A program made the position numbers and the translations under genes. The notes beneath the pieces are model-generated. The model saw only the letters and a list, made by a program, of their open reading frames with translations, was not told where the DNA came from and made no database searches. Below, one piece after another: positions 52,260 through 61,212 of a DNA stretch of 64,000 nucleotides. Source of the DNA: Streptomyces sp. NBC_01460 (GTDB lineage Bacteria > Actinomycetota > Actinomycetes > Streptomycetales > Streptomycetaceae); NCBI RefSeq assembly GCF_036227405.1, contig NZ_CP109473.1, positions 4,030,001 to 4,094,000 on the forward strand, read 5' to 3'. Positions within the stretch are counted from its first letter, which is position 1, and each line of letters begins with the position of its first letter.

Positions 52260-52904
52260 TCAGGGGACGGCGACCGCCCGATGCTGTTCGATGATGCGTG
52301 CCGCGCGGTGCGGGGAGGTGTCGAGCCGGGCCAGCACACCCGGGACCGCGTTGTTGGGCAGGATGAGCTCGAAGAGTGCGGATATCTCGGCGACCAGGTC
52401 CGGCGGCTCGGCCATGGACTCCGTCACCAGCTGCACCCCGGTCCACGCCCCGACGACCAGCCGGGACGTGACCTCCGGATCGACGTGCGGAAGGAGCTCA
52501 CCGCGCTCCTTGGCCTCGGTCAGGATCTCCGTCCCGAGGGCGATCCAGTCCGGCCAGCGGGTGCCGAAGAGCCCGCGCGCACGCGGGTCCACGGACAGCC
52601 GGATCGAGGCACTGAGCAGGGGTTCCCGTGGCAGCCGGTAGGCGAGCAGGAGCGCCATGTCCACCCACTCCTGCAGCTTGAAGGTCTGCGGGGTGACGCC
52701 GTCCGACGTCACGGCCTCCAGGAGGACACCACGGGCCAGCTCCTCCTTCGACGTGAAGTGGAAGTAGAGGGCGCCCCGCGTGAGCCCTGCCCGGTCGAGG
52801 ATCGCGGCGATGGTGGCGGCGTCGTATCCGTGCTCGTCGAAGACCTCGGCGGCCGCCTCCAGGAAGATCCGGCGCGTGCGGATCGCCCGTTGCTGTCGTG
52901 CCAA
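52260..52904 (-). CDS. Gamma-butyrolactone receptor-like TetR regulator (ScbR/ArpA type)
   Basis: A 214-residue regulator. The N-terminal helix-turn-helix (AAEVFDEHGYDAATIAAILD, TRGALYFHFTSKEELARGV) is that of the ArpA/ScbR subfamily. The C-terminal ligand domain contains the family's RLSVDPRARGLFG and LVVGAWTGVQLVTE with its Trp. It is divergent from an AfsA homologue, with a perfect 16-bp palindrome between, the classical butyrolactone arrangement. It should repress the synthase and be released by the signal. Confidence 0.93.
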   Translation of the reverse strand: MARQQRAIRTRRIFLEAAAEVFDEHGYDAATIAAILDRAGLTRGALYFHFTSKEELARGVLLEAVTSDGVTPQTFKLQEWVDMALLLAYRLPREPLLSASIRLSVDPRARGLFGTRWPDWIALGTEILTEAKERGELLPHVDPEVTSRLVVGAWTGVQLVTESMAEPPDLVAEISALFELILPNNAVPGVLARLDTSPHRAARIIEQHRAVAVP

Positions 52905-52947
52905 CTCGCGCTCCCCTTTGAACGTTGCAGGACGCTACTTCAAAAAG

Positions 52948-52963
52948 TACCGGTGAACCGGTA
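52948..52963. promoter_or_regulatory. ARE-like palindrome between scbR-like and afsA-like genes
   Basis: TACCGGT-GA-ACCGGTA is a perfect inverted repeat 44 bases upstream of the receptor start (minus) and 33 upstream of the AfsA start (plus). By position and symmetry it is the receptor's autoregulatory element, flanked by A/T-rich arms (CAAAAAG, TCATATC). Confidence 0.75.
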
Positions 52964-52995
52964 TCATATCAGCGCCGTTATGACCATTTTGCGCC

Positions 52996-53922
52996 ATGTC
53001 CGGGAGGACCGTGCCCGACATACCCGCAGTTCCGTGCCCGCCGCTCCCCGCGGGCGAGGGATGGAACGGCGTCCGCAAGGAGTACCTCCACCTCGGACGT
53101 TCCGACATGGTGCTCCTCACCTCCTGGCGGCGCAGGGAAGATGGCGAGTTCTCGCTGTCCGCGACGTGGCCGGCCCCCGCTGCCGGCCTCCCTTACGACC
53201 CGAGGATGCTCACGCAGACCGTCCGGCAGAGCGGCCTGACCATCGCGCACGCCGCGTACGGCGCGCCCCTCTCCGATCACACCTTGCTGCACTACTTCGA
53301 CTTCATCGTCGCTCCCGGGTTCGAGGTGCCGTCCGGTGAGCCCTGCGACCTCGGTGTCGAGGTCACCGTCAAGAGTGCCAAGGAGCGGGGCAGAAAGGTC
53401 ACTTCACTCGACATGGAGTTCCGCATCCTCCAGGGTGGCAGCGTGATGGTCCGCGCGGACGCCGAGTTCGGCTGGCTCTCCACTCCTGTCTACCGACGGC
53501 TGCGCGGCGACCACTTCACGGTCGACTGGAACACCTGGCCGCTGCCCGCTCCGGTCGATCCCCGCACCGTGGGCCGGTACGCCCCGGCCGACGTGGTCCT
53601 GGCAGCCGGAACCCGCCCCGGCCACTGGCAGTTGCGCCACGACGTGGACAACACCGTGCTGTACGACCACCCCGTCGACCACGTCCCGGGGCTCGCCCTG
53701 GTGGAGGCGGCCGACCAGGCCGCACGCGGCGCCCTTCACCCCGCGCGCTTCGAACCGACCACCGTCACCAGCACGTTCGAGCGGTACGCCGAGTTCGACC
53801 GCCCCTGCTGGATCGCAGCCGAGGTCCTGCCCGCCGACCCCGGAGAGACCTCGGTACTGGTCACGGCGACACAGGACGGAGAGACGGTCTTCCGGAGCCG
53901 GCTGACCGGCCTCTGCCGCTGA
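52996..53922 (+). CDS. AfsA/ScbA-family gamma-butyrolactone biosynthesis protein
   Basis: A 308-residue protein with two AfsA hot-dog repeats, about residues 25-150 (VRKEYLHLGRSDMVLLTSWR, PYDPRMLTQTVRQSGLTIAH) and 185-300 (VDNTVLYDHPVDHVPGLALV, RPCWIAAEVLP). These condense a beta-ketoacyl chain with dihydroxyacetone phosphate. Length matches the family. ATG 52996 is used; GTG 53011, five codons later, lies just three bases after GGGAGG and is an alternative. Together with the receptor and the downstream reductases it forms a signalling locus. Confidence 0.93.
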   Translation: MSGRTVPDIPAVPCPPLPAGEGWNGVRKEYLHLGRSDMVLLTSWRRREDGEFSLSATWPAPAAGLPYDPRMLTQTVRQSGLTIAHAAYGAPLSDHTLLHYFDFIVAPGFEVPSGEPCDLGVEVTVKSAKERGRKVTSLDMEFRILQGGSVMVRADAEFGWLSTPVYRRLRGDHFTVDWNTWPLPAPVDPRTVGRYAPADVVLAAGTRPGHWQLRHDVDNTVLYDHPVDHVPGLALVEAADQAARGALHPARFEPTTVTSTFERYAEFDRPCWIAAEVLPADPGETSVLVTATQDGETVFRSRLTGLCR

Positions 53923-53928
53923 CGCGGC

Positions 53929-54693
53929 TCACTGGTTGACGAAACCGCCGTCCACCGGCATGACCGTGCCCGTGAGGAAGGGGCAGCGGTCGCTGAGCAG
54001 CCAGGCGGCGGCGTTGGCGATCTCCTCCGGCTCGGCCGTACGCCCCTGTGGGGTGAGGCCGTTGACCATCTCCTCCAGCCCGGGATTGCGCCCGAACCAG
54101 TCGGCGGTGATCTCGCTGCGCGTGGTGCCGGGCGCGACCGCGTTGACCCTGATGCCCTGTTGGGCGTACTCGTCGGCGGCCGCCCTGGTGAGGCCGACGA
54201 CCGCATGCTTGGCGGCTATGTAGGGCGCGGCGGCCGGTATGGCCACCAGCCCGCCCACACTGCTGTTGTTGACGATGGAGCAAGTGCCCGGGTTCTGCAG
54301 CATGGCCGTGATCTCGTGCCGGAGGCAGTTCCAGACGCCGCGCACGTTCGTGTCCATGACCGCGTCGTAGACGTCATCGCCCATGAGGTGCAGGGGCGTT
54401 CGGTCGCCGCCGAGCCCCGCGTTGTTGAAGGCGGAGTCCAGGCGGCCGTAGGTGTCGACGGCGAAGCCGACGGCGCGCGCGGCGTCCTCGGCCACCGTGA
54501 CGTCACAGACGACGTAGGAGGCTTGTGCCCCCTTGTCCTTCAACTCGGCCACCAGCGAGGCCAGTCGGTCCTCCCTGCGTGCAGCCAGGACGACCGTCGC
54601 ACCTTCCTCGGAGAACACGCGCGCCGCCGCCGCGCCGATACCGCTGCTCGCCCCGGTGATCAGGACGACTCTGTCGTGGAGAAGATCGCTCAT
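53929..54693 (-). CDS. SDR-family oxidoreductase of the butyrolactone locus
   Basis: A 254-residue classical SDR from ATG 54693: TGASSGIGAAAA (14-25), NNAGLGG, catalytic Ser in VNNSSVGG, Tyr/Lys in YIAAKHAV, and DGGFVNQ at the end. The AARRED segment after beta-2 suggests NADP(H). It converges with afsA, ending six bases beyond that gene's stop. A ketoreductase is needed to finish butyrolactone synthesis, so this is a reasonable candidate; a general dehydrogenase is possible. Confidence 0.9.
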   Translation of the reverse strand: MSDLLHDRVVLITGASSGIGAAAARVFSEEGATVVLAARREDRLASLVAELKDKGAQASYVVCDVTVAEDAARAVGFAVDTYGRLDSAFNNAGLGGDRTPLHLMGDDVYDAVMDTNVRGVWNCLRHEITAMLQNPGTCSIVNNSSVGGLVAIPAAAPYIAAKHAVVGLTRAAADEYAQQGIRVNAVAPGTTRSEITADWFGRNPGLEEMVNGLTPQGRTAEPEEIANAAAWLLSDRCPFLTGTVMPVDGGFVNQ

Positions 54694-54853
54694 GGCCGCA
54701 GTCTGGCAGGCCGCTCGCACCACGACCATGGCTGTTCGCGTAACACTCGGTCCGGCCCGGCTCCGCGGCCTCTCCGGTGCGTGGGGGCGGCGGGCGTCAC
54801 GGGGACATCTGTCCGTTCCAGGCCGTCGGCATGCGCAGGGCCGGACCATCACA

Positions 54854-54877
54854 AAAACAGACCGGATGTCCCGTTTT
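54854..54877. promoter_or_regulatory. Possible second butyrolactone-receptor operator
   Basis: AAAACaGAC and GTCccGTTTT form an imperfect inverted repeat around CGGAT, 79 bases upstream of the quinone oxidoreductase start and in the divergent gap from the SDR gene. The A/T-arm and GC-centre layout resembles autoregulatory elements. Speculative. Confidence 0.4.
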
Positions 54878-54955
54878 ACGTCCTTCTTTGCACCGAAGAC
54901 CGACGGCCGACCGCAGACCCTACGCCCGTCCGAGGGACCCGCGGTACCGTGCGGC

Positions 54956-55864
54956 ATGCTCGCCATCCAGTTCGACCGCTTCGGTGGTCCGGAAGTGCTC
55001 CGCCCCGTGGAAGTGGCCGCACCCGTGGCCGGCCCCGGAGAGGTGCTCGTCACCGTCGAGGCCGCCGGGGTGAACTTCGCGGACACCCACCAGGTGGACG
55101 GCTCCTACCTCGCCGCCGACGCCCTGCCGTACGTCCCGGGCAGCGAGGTCGTCGGCCGCACCCCGGACGGCAGGCGGGTGCTGGCCAGGGTCTCGCACGG
55201 CTACGCGGAGCAGGTGACCGCGAAGGTGTCGGGCCTCGTGCGGATCCCCGAGGATCTCGGCGCGGCCCAGGCCCTCGCCCTGATGGTGCAGGGGCTGACC
55301 GCCTGGCACCTGCTGCGTTCGGCGGCGCGGGTGCGGCCCGGCGAGAGCGTCGTCGTGCACTCCGCCGCGGGCGGAGTCGGCAGCCTCGCCGTCCAGCTGG
55401 CCCGGGAGTTCGGCGCGGGCCGGGTCCTCGCCCAGGTCTCCACCCCGGCCAAGGAGCGGCTCGTCCTGGACCTCGGGGCGGACGCCGTGATCACCTACCC
55501 GCTCGCCGAGAAGGCGGACGTCGTCCTGGACGCCGTCGGCGGAGACCTCTTCGACCGGGCTCTGGACTCCCTGGCCTCCTTCGGCCGGCTGGTGACCTAC
55601 GGAAACGCCGCCCGCAGCGGCTTCACGCCGGTCGACCCGGCCCGGCTCGGCCGCCTCAACGCCTCCGTCACCGGATTCTGGCTGCGCCCCGCCCTCGCCG
55701 CGCCCGGTGCGGTCGAAGGCCCCCTCAGGGAGCTCTTCGGCCTGGTCGCCGAGGGCCGCCTCCGGCCCGTGACCGGCGGCAGCTACCCGCTCGCCGAGGC
55801 ACGGCGCGCCCATGAGGACCTGCTCGCGCGCCGGACCACCGGGAAGGTCGTCCTGACTCCCTGA
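54956..55864 (+). CDS. Zinc-type/quinone oxidoreductase-like alcohol dehydrogenase
   Basis: A 302-residue MDR-family reductase from ATG 54956. The N-terminal GroES-like domain (GEVLVTVEAAGVNFADTHQV) is followed by a nucleotide-binding domain with AAGGVGSLAVQLA and DVVLDAVGG. Zinc ligands are absent, as in quinone/enoyl reductases using NADPH. At about 300 residues it is slightly short for the family. It is divergent from the SDR gene and may be a butyrolactone regulon member. Confidence 0.9.
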   Translation: MLAIQFDRFGGPEVLRPVEVAAPVAGPGEVLVTVEAAGVNFADTHQVDGSYLAADALPYVPGSEVVGRTPDGRRVLARVSHGYAEQVTAKVSGLVRIPEDLGAAQALALMVQGLTAWHLLRSAARVRPGESVVVHSAAGGVGSLAVQLAREFGAGRVLAQVSTPAKERLVLDLGADAVITYPLAEKADVVLDAVGGDLFDRALDSLASFGRLVTYGNAARSGFTPVDPARLGRLNASVTGFWLRPALAAPGAVEGPLRELFGLVAEGRLRPVTGGSYPLAEARRAHEDLLARRTTGKVVLTP

Positions 55865-55979
55865 GCGGATCCGGCGGGATCAGGGGGGCCGGATTGTGCC
55901 CTCCCTGACCTCGCGCCCCCGGGCCCGGCCGCCACCGGTGCCGGAGAACCGAGGCCGCGCGGTGCCGCCCCGGACGGTC

Positions 55980-56180
55980 TCAGCCGATGACGTACGTCGT
56001 GCCGAGGAGCGTGGCGTGCTCCAGGACGTCCTCCAGCGGATCGTCGATCTGCCCCGTCGCGATCAGCGCCACCTGGGGCCCGTTGTGCGCGTCGGTGTGG
56101 GTCTCGTCGGCCTGGGCCGCTCCGGCCGGAAGCACAGACGCCAGCACGGCCGCCCCGAACACCGTCAGCTTGCTCTTCAT
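55980..56180 (-). CDS. Small secreted protein
   Basis: A 66-residue protein from ATG 56180, after a GGGACGGGA purine run. It has a signal peptide (KSKLTVFGAAVLASVLPAGAAQA) and an acidic mature peptide of about 40 residues ending GTTYVIG. There is no Cys, so it is neither a chaplin nor a disulfide peptide. Function unknown. Confidence 0.65.
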   Translation of the reverse strand: MKSKLTVFGAAVLASVLPAGAAQADETHTDAHNGPQVALIATGQIDDPLEDVLEHATLLGTTYVIG

Positions 56181-56384
56181 GTCGTCCCGTCCCCTCGCCG
56201 GGCCGTCCGTGCGACCCGGAACGATCTTCGCGTCCCGGGCGGGACCGAGGCGCGGACACGAGGCGCGTGCCCGTGGACTGTTACAGACGTCCCCGCTTCG
56301 GCGGACAGCCGGGAGGCCCCGACGCACCGCACCCCCGGGCCGGAAGGGCCTCGGGGGTGCGGATGCGCGGCGCGGGACCGCGGC

Positions 56385-56693
56385 TCAGACGTCGCCGGGC
56401 GTCCCGAGCATCGCGGACGCGTTCTCCAGCGGGGTGAGGGGCACCGCGGGAGCGGGCACCTCCGCGGGGCGGCAGGTGAAGCCGAGACGCGTCAGCGCCC
56501 TGGTCACCTCGCCGGCGGTGAAGTCCCGGCGGTCCTGGCGGGTGATGATCTCGCCCACCTGCTTGACGGGGTAGACGCGGCGGCTGATGACCACAGCGTC
56601 ACCCGTGACGGGCTCGGGCTTGATGCCCTTCATCGAGTCCTCCACCTCGTTCTTGAACAGATCGAAGGGGAAACGGGCGATGACACAGCGCAT
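56385..56693 (-). CDS. SCO5918-family protein
   Basis: A 102-residue protein (MRCVIARFPFDLFKNEVEDS at its start) of the Streptomyces family typified by SCO5918, always found beside a DEAD-box helicase and a cold-shock gene, as here. GDAVVISRRVYPVKQVGEII forms the conserved core. No function is known; its linkage suggests a role with RNA at low temperature. It lies 61 bases after the helicase stop on the same strand. Confidence 0.82.
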   Translation of the reverse strand: MRCVIARFPFDLFKNEVEDSMKGIKPEPVTGDAVVISRRVYPVKQVGEIITRQDRRDFTAGEVTRALTRLGFTCRPAEVPAPAVPLTPLENASAMLGTPGDV

Positions 56694-56754
56694 GGTGCCT
56701 CAACAAGGTCGAAGAGAATGCCGGACAGGGTCGGCCGGAGGGCCGGCCGGGTGG

Positions 56755-58320
56755 CTACGCGGCCTTGTTGGACCGGCGCTGCGCCGCCGCGGCACGCGCC
56801 TGCGGCGTCGCCGTGTTGGCGTTGGAGCGACGCCCCTGGCCGGGACGCGCGCCGCGTCGGCCACGAGGACCGGAACCGCCGCCCTTGCGCTCCGTCACCG
56901 GGGAGGTGATCGTGACGGGCACACCCGACGGAGCCTGGGCCCCGGTGATGCGGCTGAGCTCGGCCTCGCCGGAGCGGACCTGGGCGATCTGGGGCGTGAT
57001 CCCGGCGTCGGCCATCAGCCGGGTCATCTCGCGGCGCTGGTTGGGCAGCACGAGCGTGACGACGCTGCCGGACTCCCCGGCGCGGGCGGTACGGCCGCCG
57101 CGGTGCAGGTAGTCCTTGTGGTCGCTGGGCGGATCGACGTTGACGACGAGGTCGAGGTTGTCGACGTGGATGCCGCGGGCCGCGACGTTCGTGGCGACCA
57201 GCACCGTGACGTGCCCGGTCTTGAAGCGGTCCAGGGTGCGGGTGCGCTGCGGCTGCGACTTGCCGCCGTGCAGCGCGGCGGCCCGGACACCGCTGTGCAG
57301 CAGGTGGTCGGTGAGCTTGTCCACCGCGTGCTTCGTGTCCAGGAACATGATCACCCGGCCGTCACGGGCGGCGATCTCGGTGGTCGTCGCGTACTTGTCG
57401 GCGCCCTGGACGTAGAGCACGTGGTGCTCCATCGTCGTCACCGCACCGGCCGCGGGGTCCACGGAGTGGACGACCGGGTCGTGCAGGTAGCGGCGGACCA
57501 GCAGGTCGACGTTGCGGTCCAGCGTGGCCGAGAACAGCATGCGCTGGCCCTCGGGGTTGACCTGGTCCAGCAGCTCGGTGACCTGGGGCATGAAGCCCAT
57601 GTCGGCCATCTGGTCGGCTTCGTCGAGGACGGTGATGGCGACCCGGTCGAGCTTGCAGTCGCCGCGCTCGATGAGGTCCTTGAGCCGGCCCGGCGTGGCG
57701 ACCACGACTTCGGCGCCGCCGCGCAGCGCGCTGGCCTGGCGGCCGATCGACATACCGCCGACGACCGTGGCCAGCCGGAGCCGCAGCGACCGGGCGTACG
57801 GGGTGAGCGCGTCGGTGACCTGCTGGGCCAGCTCCCGGGTGGGGACGAGGACCAGGGCCAGCGGACGGCGCGCGTCCGCACGGTTGCCCGCGGTGCGGGC
57901 GAGCAGGGCCAGGCCGAAGGCGAGCGTCTTGCCCGACCCGGTGCGGCCACGGCCCAGGACGTCACGTCCGGCGAGCGAGTTCGGCAGGGTGGCCGCCTGG
58001 ATCGGGAACGGCACGGTGACACCCTCGGCGCCCAGCGCCGCGAGCAGCGGCTCGGGCATGTCCAGGTCCGCGAAGGCCTCGGCGGCCGGGAGGGCAGGGG
58101 TGATGGTCACCGGCAGGGCGAATTCACCCGAGACGGCGGAGGAGCGGCGGCCGTAGCCACCGGAGCGCTTCGGTCCGCCGGAGCGGCCCTGCGAGCCGGG
58201 CGCGCCCTGTCGGCCGGACCCCGACGAGCGGAATCCGTTGGCGGTACGACTGCCTGCGGATCCGCCGGACCGTGTCCGGGAAAATCGGTCGTTCGTGCGA
58301 GCTGTGCGATCGCGGTTCAA
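56755..58320 (-). CDS. DEAD-box RNA helicase
   Basis: A 521-residue helicase started at TTG 58320, which has GAGGGAAGGG upstream; the frame is open 88 codons further. An Arg/Gly/Ser-rich N-terminus (to about 70) leads to the Q motif FPIQAATLP, then GRTGSGKT, PTRELA, ATPGRL, VLDEADQM and SAT. Domain 2 contains MFLDTKHA, ARGIHVDN and HRGGRTARAG. A basic RG-rich tail follows. RhlE/CsdA-type helicases resolve RNA structure at low temperature. The csp gene lies upstream on the same strand. Confidence 0.93.
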   Translation of the reverse strand: MNRDRTARTNDRFSRTRSGGSAGSRTANGFRSSGSGRQGAPGSQGRSGGPKRSGGYGRRSSAVSGEFALPVTITPALPAAEAFADLDMPEPLLAALGAEGVTVPFPIQAATLPNSLAGRDVLGRGRTGSGKTLAFGLALLARTAGNRADARRPLALVLVPTRELAQQVTDALTPYARSLRLRLATVVGGMSIGRQASALRGGAEVVVATPGRLKDLIERGDCKLDRVAITVLDEADQMADMGFMPQVTELLDQVNPEGQRMLFSATLDRNVDLLVRRYLHDPVVHSVDPAAGAVTTMEHHVLYVQGADKYATTTEIAARDGRVIMFLDTKHAVDKLTDHLLHSGVRAAALHGGKSQPQRTRTLDRFKTGHVTVLVATNVAARGIHVDNLDLVVNVDPPSDHKDYLHRGGRTARAGESGSVVTLVLPNQRREMTRLMADAGITPQIAQVRSGEAELSRITGAQAPSGVPVTITSPVTERKGGGSGPRGRRGARPGQGRRSNANTATPQARAAAAQRRSNKAA

Positions 58321-58564
58321 TGGAGAACCCTTCCCTCGAATGGCACGTATCGAGGGATTCTTTCCGGGCGGCTGCAGCCATGTACGGCGCCAAGAATCGC
58401 AAGAACGAGCCGGTGAATTAACGAAAAACGAAGCCCGTCCGCCGGATGAACCGGCCGGATTCGGCACTCCATATGACTGCATATAACCGCCGTGCCGCGG
58501 CACGCGCGCACCGGGAATCATTCCGTCGGTGCACCGGCGCGGCGGCGGCCGGGAAAACGCAACG

Positions 58565-58600
58565 AGCTGGGGCCCGCACCCCAAGGTGCGGGCCCCAGCT
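58565..58600 (-). terminator. Strong terminator after the cold-shock gene
   Basis: A perfect 16-bp stem (58565-58580 with 58585-58600) and CCAA loop, 19 bases after the csp stop. Most of 58321-58619 otherwise looks like the leader and promoter of the helicase gene. Confidence 0.88.
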
Positions 58601-58619
58601 GCGCCGTACGCCTGAGCGA

Positions 58620-58823
58620 TCAGGCGGGGGTGATGTTCTCCGCCTGCGGGCCCTTCTGGCCCTGCGTGACGTCGAAGTTCACCTTCTGGCCTTCCTGCAG
58701 CTCGCGGAAGCCCTGGGCGGCGATGTTCGAGTAGTGGGCGAAGACGTCAGCGCCGCCACCCTCCTGCTCGATGAAGCCGAAACCCTTTTCCGCGTTGAAC
58801 CACTTCACGGTGCCAGTAGCCAT
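58620..58823 (-). CDS. Cold-shock protein (CspA family)
   Basis: A 67-residue OB-fold protein from ATG 58823 with AAGGAG upstream. RNP1 KGFGFI and RNP2 VFAHYS are both present, in the standard order [18 protein letters not shown] then VFAHYS. It melts RNA secondary structure as an RNA chaperone. It has its own terminator and a long 5' leader (58824-59128). Confidence 0.97.
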   Translation of the reverse strand: MATGTVKWFNAEKGFGFIEQEGGGADVFAHYSNIAAQGFRELQEGQKVNFDVTQGQKGPQAENITPA

Positions 58824-59128
58824 GTCATATCTCCTTCGGGGCGTTGCCCGTGGACCCACACTGTGTGAGTCCTACGTCGCCGCAAATGATTGCCCCGACC
58901 GGAAAAGACCGGAAATACAAAAGCGCACCCACCGGAGTGAAAACGGCGAGGGCACTTGAAGTTTTGGGAACCACAACTGCAACTGAGATCAACAGTAGCA
59001 CGATTCGGGCACAAGCGAGCTGTAGGCCATATCACTGTGGCGCCGCTCCACCGCGCACGGCATAAACTCTCACCGCTCATTGCGCGTATTTCTGTGCCCA
59101 CCGAAACAGATATACACCCGCGCACCGG
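58824..59128. other. Intergenic region with the csp 5' leader
   Basis: About 300 AT-richer bases (AAATACAAAAGCGC, GGGAACCACAACTG) lie upstream of csp and contain no gene. Csp genes often have long leaders with regulatory structure, but I see no clear stem-loop. Confidence 0.5.
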
Positions 59129-59473
59129 TCAGGAATCGACGCCGCTCCGGCCCGGCGCGGGCCGCCGCAGCTCCTCGTTGAGGCGCAGGGCCTCCTCGAG
59201 CTGGTCCTCCAGAATGACGATGCGGCAGGCGGCATCGATCGGCGTGCCGCCGTCCACCAGCTCACGGGCGCGGGCCGCGATGCGCAGCTGGTACCGCGAG
59301 TACCTGCGATGGCCCCCCTCGGAACGCAGAGGCGCGATGAGACGGGCCTCACCGATGGCCCTGAGAAAGCCCGGTGTCGCGCCGATCATCTCCGCGGCTC
59401 GCCCCATCGTGTACGCGGGGTAGTCGTCGTCGTCGAGACGGCCCGTGGCTTGCGACGGGGATTCCGGGGGCAT
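59129..59473 (-). CDS. MerR-family helix-turn-helix protein
   Basis: A 114-residue regulator from ATG 59473 with AGAGGTG upstream. The MerR domain (YTMGRAAEMIGATPGFLRAI, RLIAPLRSEGGHRRYSRYQL) is followed by a coiled-coil helix (ILEDQLEEALRLNEELRR). There is no metal-binding Cys, so it belongs to the group of small MerR proteins found beside Streptomyces csp genes. The effector is unknown. Confidence 0.88.
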   Translation of the reverse strand: MPPESPSQATGRLDDDDYPAYTMGRAAEMIGATPGFLRAIGEARLIAPLRSEGGHRRYSRYQLRIAARARELVDGGTPIDAACRIVILEDQLEEALRLNEELRRPAPGRSGVDS

Positions 59474-59715
59474 CTGCACCTCTTCTGCTGCGCACCCGAC
59501 CAACCGATTTGGCCTGGCTGCACAAGAAACCCTAGGCATAGAGGTAGGTCATGTCTATCGCCGCCGGGGCAGGTTTCCTCCGTCCCCGGCGTCGCCCGCA
59601 CGCGGCCGTGTGCCGCGGGCAGTCCGGACGGAGCCCTCCGCGGCCGCCCGGGTACCCCAACAGCGCTGACCGACCGGTCAGTTGTCGGCAGACCGGCGAA
59701 CGGTCATACTGCTCA

Positions 59716-59753
59716 CGTAGCCCTTCACGCATCCCCCGTCGTGAAGGGCTACG
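59716..59753. promoter_or_regulatory. Perfect hairpin in the divergent MerR/membrane-protein gap
   Basis: A 14-bp perfect stem (59716-59729 with 59740-59753) and a 10-base loop, 64 bases before the 59817 gene. Its position in a divergent gap suggests an operator or a leader hairpin rather than a terminator. The remaining 59474-59816 holds no gene. Confidence 0.5.
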
Positions 59754-59816
59754 TTCACGCGCGGACAGCGGTTCCTCCCTGGCCGGCGCGCCCGCGCGAC
59801 CCGGAGCACAGACACC

Positions 59817-60401
59817 ATGAACGGCACGGTCAGGGCCACCGCGGTGGCCCGCACGGTCACGGACGTCCTGCAGCCCCGCAACGTACTGCTCGTCGGCATG
59901 CTCGCCGTCGGGGCGGCTTCCGCGGGTGACTGGACCGGCCTCCCCTGGGGTCTCCTCGGCGCCCTGTGCGCGGGCCTCGTCCCCGCCGGTTACATCGAGT
60001 GGGAGCGCGGGCGCGGGACCTGGGGGGACCGGCACGTCGTGGACCGGACGCAGCGGGCGCCCATCTTCCTGGTGATCCTGGCCTCGCTCGGCACCGGTGC
60101 GCTGATCATGGTCCTGGGCGGTGCGCCGCTCGGCATCCTGGTCGCGATGGTCTCCCTGTGGGTCATGACGACGGTGCTCCTGGCGGTCAACACGCTCTGG
60201 AAGATCTCGGTGGACTCGGCGGTCGCGTCCGCCGTGGTCGCCCTTCTCTGCGTCACCCACTCCCCGTGGTGGCTGTGCGCGGCCGTGCCGGCCCTGGCCG
60301 TGTGCTGGTCACGGGTGGCGCTCGGCTACCACTCGGTGGCCCAGACCGCCGCCGGGGCGGCCGCGGGCGCCTCGACGGCGGCCGGGTTCCTCTTCGTCTG
60401 A
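59817..60401 (+). CDS. Multi-spanning membrane protein, PAP2-like
   Basis: A 194-residue protein with six likely membrane helices. The C-terminal part has WKISVDSAVASA, LCVTHSPWW and SRVALGYHSVAQTAAGAAAG, which match the PAP2 superfamily's KxxxHxxxS, SRxxxGxHxxxD pattern in degraded form (Ser/Asp/His instead of the usual His/Asp). A lipid-phosphatase-like role is possible, but the catalytic set is incomplete. Confidence 0.75.
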   Translation: MNGTVRATAVARTVTDVLQPRNVLLVGMLAVGAASAGDWTGLPWGLLGALCAGLVPAGYIEWERGRGTWGDRHVVDRTQRAPIFLVILASLGTGALIMVLGGAPLGILVAMVSLWVMTTVLLAVNTLWKISVDSAVASAVVALLCVTHSPWWLCAAVPALAVCWSRVALGYHSVAQTAAGAAAGASTAAGFLFV

Positions 60402-60499
60402 GCCATGCGGTGCGCCGCCCGGCCCCGATTGCGGACCTGCCCGCGAGCCGGTTACGTGGAAGCGGGGGCCGCGCCGCGATGTCACCTGGAGGCACGCCG

Positions 60500-60718
60500 A
60501 TGGCCAGGAAAGCGAACTCGAAGGTCGGTCTGGTCCTGAGTCTGGGCAGCAGCGTGATCGCGGTGGTCCGCTCGGTCAAACGGATGCGCAGGACGCGGGG
60601 CGACCAGGACCGCCTGGAGACGGCGAACGCCGTGGCCGGGCTGCTGCCCCTGATCACGTCCGCCCTGCTCGTGGCCCGCAGGCTGCGAGGACGCTCCCAG
60701 CAGCAGCCCGCCGGGTGA
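60500..60718 (+). CDS. Small hypothetical protein
   Basis: A 72-residue basic protein from ATG 60500, with CTGGAGG nine bases upstream. Two moderately hydrophobic helices (VGLVLSLGSSVIAVV, AVAGLLPLITSALLVA) may associate with the membrane. It starts 98 bases after the PAP2-like gene. No family is recognised. Confidence 0.6.
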   Translation: MARKANSKVGLVLSLGSSVIAVVRSVKRMRRTRGDQDRLETANAVAGLLPLITSALLVARRLRGRSQQQPAG

Positions 60719-60758
60719 CGGGCCGGGGCTGGGCCGGGTGACGGGCCCGGCTCCCCGC

Positions 60759-61160
60759 TCAGGCCGCCTCCGCCCGTGTCCGCGCCCGCAGCCTCTCCAG
60801 CACCCTGGCGCTCAGCACCTCGTACTCCTCACGGAGGCGGACGATCTCCGCCGGGCGCTCGACGACCACGCCCCCGGACACGATCTCGTGCGCGCCGAAC
60901 TGCTCCCGCGTGAGGTCGATCTCCACGCCCCTGCCCAGCCGGTTCCACCAGTGGAAGTCGACGCGCTCGCCGTCGACCCGCACCTCGCCCCGGATCAGGT
61001 CGCCGCCCAGCAGGTCGTTGACCACGAGGGCCGTGACGCCGCACTGGTCCCGGGCCGGGTTGCCGGGATCCCACAGCGGCCGGTGCGCGGGCGTGGTGGT
61101 GTCCGCGCCCCAGCTGCTGCGGACGGCTGCTTCGATGTCGGTCAGGAGCAGAGGTTCCAT
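60759..61160 (-). CDS. YunG-like family protein
   Basis: A 133-residue protein from ATG 61160. The region CGVTALVVNDLLGGDL, GEVRVDGERV and FHWWNRLGRGVEIDLTREQF matches the YunG-like group of small proteins with a conserved Cys, His and Asp, reminiscent of a NlpC/papain-like arrangement. No function is established. Confidence 0.78.
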   Translation of the reverse strand: MEPLLLTDIEAAVRSSWGADTTTPAHRPLWDPGNPARDQCGVTALVVNDLLGGDLIRGEVRVDGERVDFHWWNRLGRGVEIDLTREQFGAHEIVSGGVVVERPAEIVRLREEYEVLSARVLERLRARTRAEAA

Positions 61161-61212
61161 GCCCCGGAGCCTCTCAGCCACCACTGACAACGGCGGCTGT
61201 CCACGGGGACGT

